A program made the position numbers and the translations under genes. Source: Cycas panzhihuaensis (taxonomy: Eukaryota > Cycadophyta). Taken from it: a stretch of 64,000 nucleotides of DNA. The notes under the pieces were generated by a model. It made no database searches. It had not been told where the DNA came from and saw only the letters and a program-made list of their open reading frames with translations. Where the stretch lies: the NCBI GenBank assembly GCA_023213395.1, contig CM041465.1:148311741-148375740 (forward strand), read 5' to 3'. Positions 63,501 to 64,000 of this stretch are shown piece after piece. Position 1 is the stretch's first letter. Each line of letters begins with the position of its first letter.

Positions 63501-64000
63501 CAGGATTAAAAGCATGCTTAGCAAGTGTTACATTCCTAGATTTCGTACGGCAGACTCGATAGTGTGGCCCCTGAGTTTGACCGGCATCTATTCTGTCAAG
63601 CAGGGGTATCAATATCTGTGTCAAGCAAGAGGGGACCAAAGAAACCCTATCCTCGAAGGGGTCTGGAAGCTCCCTATCATCCCAAAGATTGTTATATTTT
63701 GGTGGACCTGCTTAAGAAACAAAATACTTATAGCTGATAATCTGAAAAGAAGAGGTTTTATGCTGGCAAACAGATATACTTTATGTTGCTCTGAGGAAGA
63801 GTCTATGGACCACATCTTTATGGAATGCCCCTACACAAGGGAGGTTTGGGGAATGTTACTGGGAAAATTCGAGGTAAGCTGGATATTCTCAGAAAATATA
63901 TCAGATCTTTGGCTGGCCTGGACAAGCCCATTTAGGAGCAGGATGTTGAGTTACATTTGGATTAGTGCTCTTCGGATCCTAGCCTGGAACATATGGAAAG
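60498..64000 (+). pseudogene. LINE-A ORF2: endonuclease, reverse transcriptase, zinc finger (incomplete at window end)
   Basis: Starts MKILSWNIRGLN at 60498. Endonuclease motifs: LQETKL (catalytic Glu) and LAGDFNSAL (catalytic Asp kept); the S-D-H end motif is hit by a one-base loss near 61169. RT runs from about 61860: DKAPGPDGFPPGFF, PISLCNVKYKILTK, KIDLSKAFDRVSWD, LRQGDPLSPFLF and HHQFVDDNIFLG with both catalytic Asp. The zf-RVT region (FWWTCLRNK, then SMDHIFMECPY) extends to the window end. Defects: TAG at 61005, TAA at 61910, one-base losses near 61169 and 63148, and an in-frame loss of four codons near 62300 relative to LINE-B. Intact relatives nick target DNA and copy their RNA there. 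Confidence 0.88.

Larger units (their letters stand above)
58621..64000 (+). mobile_element. LINE-A: L1-like non-LTR retrotransposon, 3' end outside window
   Basis: Plus strand, same family as LINE-B and clearly less decayed and more GC-rich. 5' leader 58621-59131, ORF1 to 60501, ORF2 from 60498 past the window end. The 5' boundary is a sharp change from TA repeat to GC-rich sequence at 58621. The target duplication cannot be checked because the 3' end is not in view. Confidence 0.93.

Overview
This is an AT-rich, intergenic-type stretch of a plant nuclear genome. It consists almost entirely of retrotransposons inserted into one another, plus a microsatellite block of more than 4 kb. I found no convincing host gene, rRNA, tRNA or CRISPR array. 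The plant assignment rests on LINEs with a DUF4283-like ORF1 followed by a CCHC knuckle and a zf-RVT plus RNase H tail, on Ty1-copia elements with UBN2-type gag, and on chromodomain Ty3-gypsy elements, most of them with primer-binding sites matching initiator tRNA-Met. The species cannot be named from this.

Layout, left to right. (1) 1-13265 is Ty1-copia copy A (minus strand; its left end lies outside the window). It is split at 251-6161 by H, a gag-only copia-like element, and H is split inside its gag at 1496-4273 by J, a Ty3-gypsy fragment carrying only gag. (2) Copy A appears to sit in the primer-binding site of another LTR element, K (LTR 13275-13484), which itself interrupts the RNase H of an old copia, I. 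(3) Copia I (13485-15394 and 22994 to about 24530) is also split in its integrase by Ty1-copia copy B (15395-22993). (4) 24589-28267 is a complete gag-only element, F, with a 5-bp target duplication. (5) 28273-30388 is largely unassigned and holds a decayed gag-like reading frame. (6) 30389 to about 43750 is a decayed chromodomain gypsy, D (minus strand). Its reverse transcriptase is split by full-length LINE-B (33257-42590, 16-bp target duplication), and LINE-B is split in its zinc-finger region by gypsy E (37959-41491). (7) 43870-45135 is another copia remnant (M), followed by a plus-strand LTR with primer site (N, 45136-45587). (8) 46603-51000 and 58468-58620 are one (TA)n/(CA)n/(TACA)n block, split by the young Ty1-copia copy C (51001-58467). 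(9) 58621 to the window end is LINE-A, a younger relative of LINE-B that runs out of the window.

A, B and C belong to one copia family at three ages. The two LTRs of C differ at 1 of 297 positions; those of B differ at roughly one position in eight. Target duplications and restored codons at the junctions give the insertion order. The most unusual object is gypsy E. Its left end is a head-to-head pair of LTRs, so both chromosomal junctions are U5 ends, yet it carries a perfect 5-bp target duplication. Other points of interest are a one-base difference between C's LTRs that falls in the TATA box of the promoter LTR, a conserved ATGA stop-start overlap between the two LINE ORFs, an in-frame stop at the same codon in both LINEs, and deletion-only frameshifts concentrated in the two youngest elements. 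No new host system was found.
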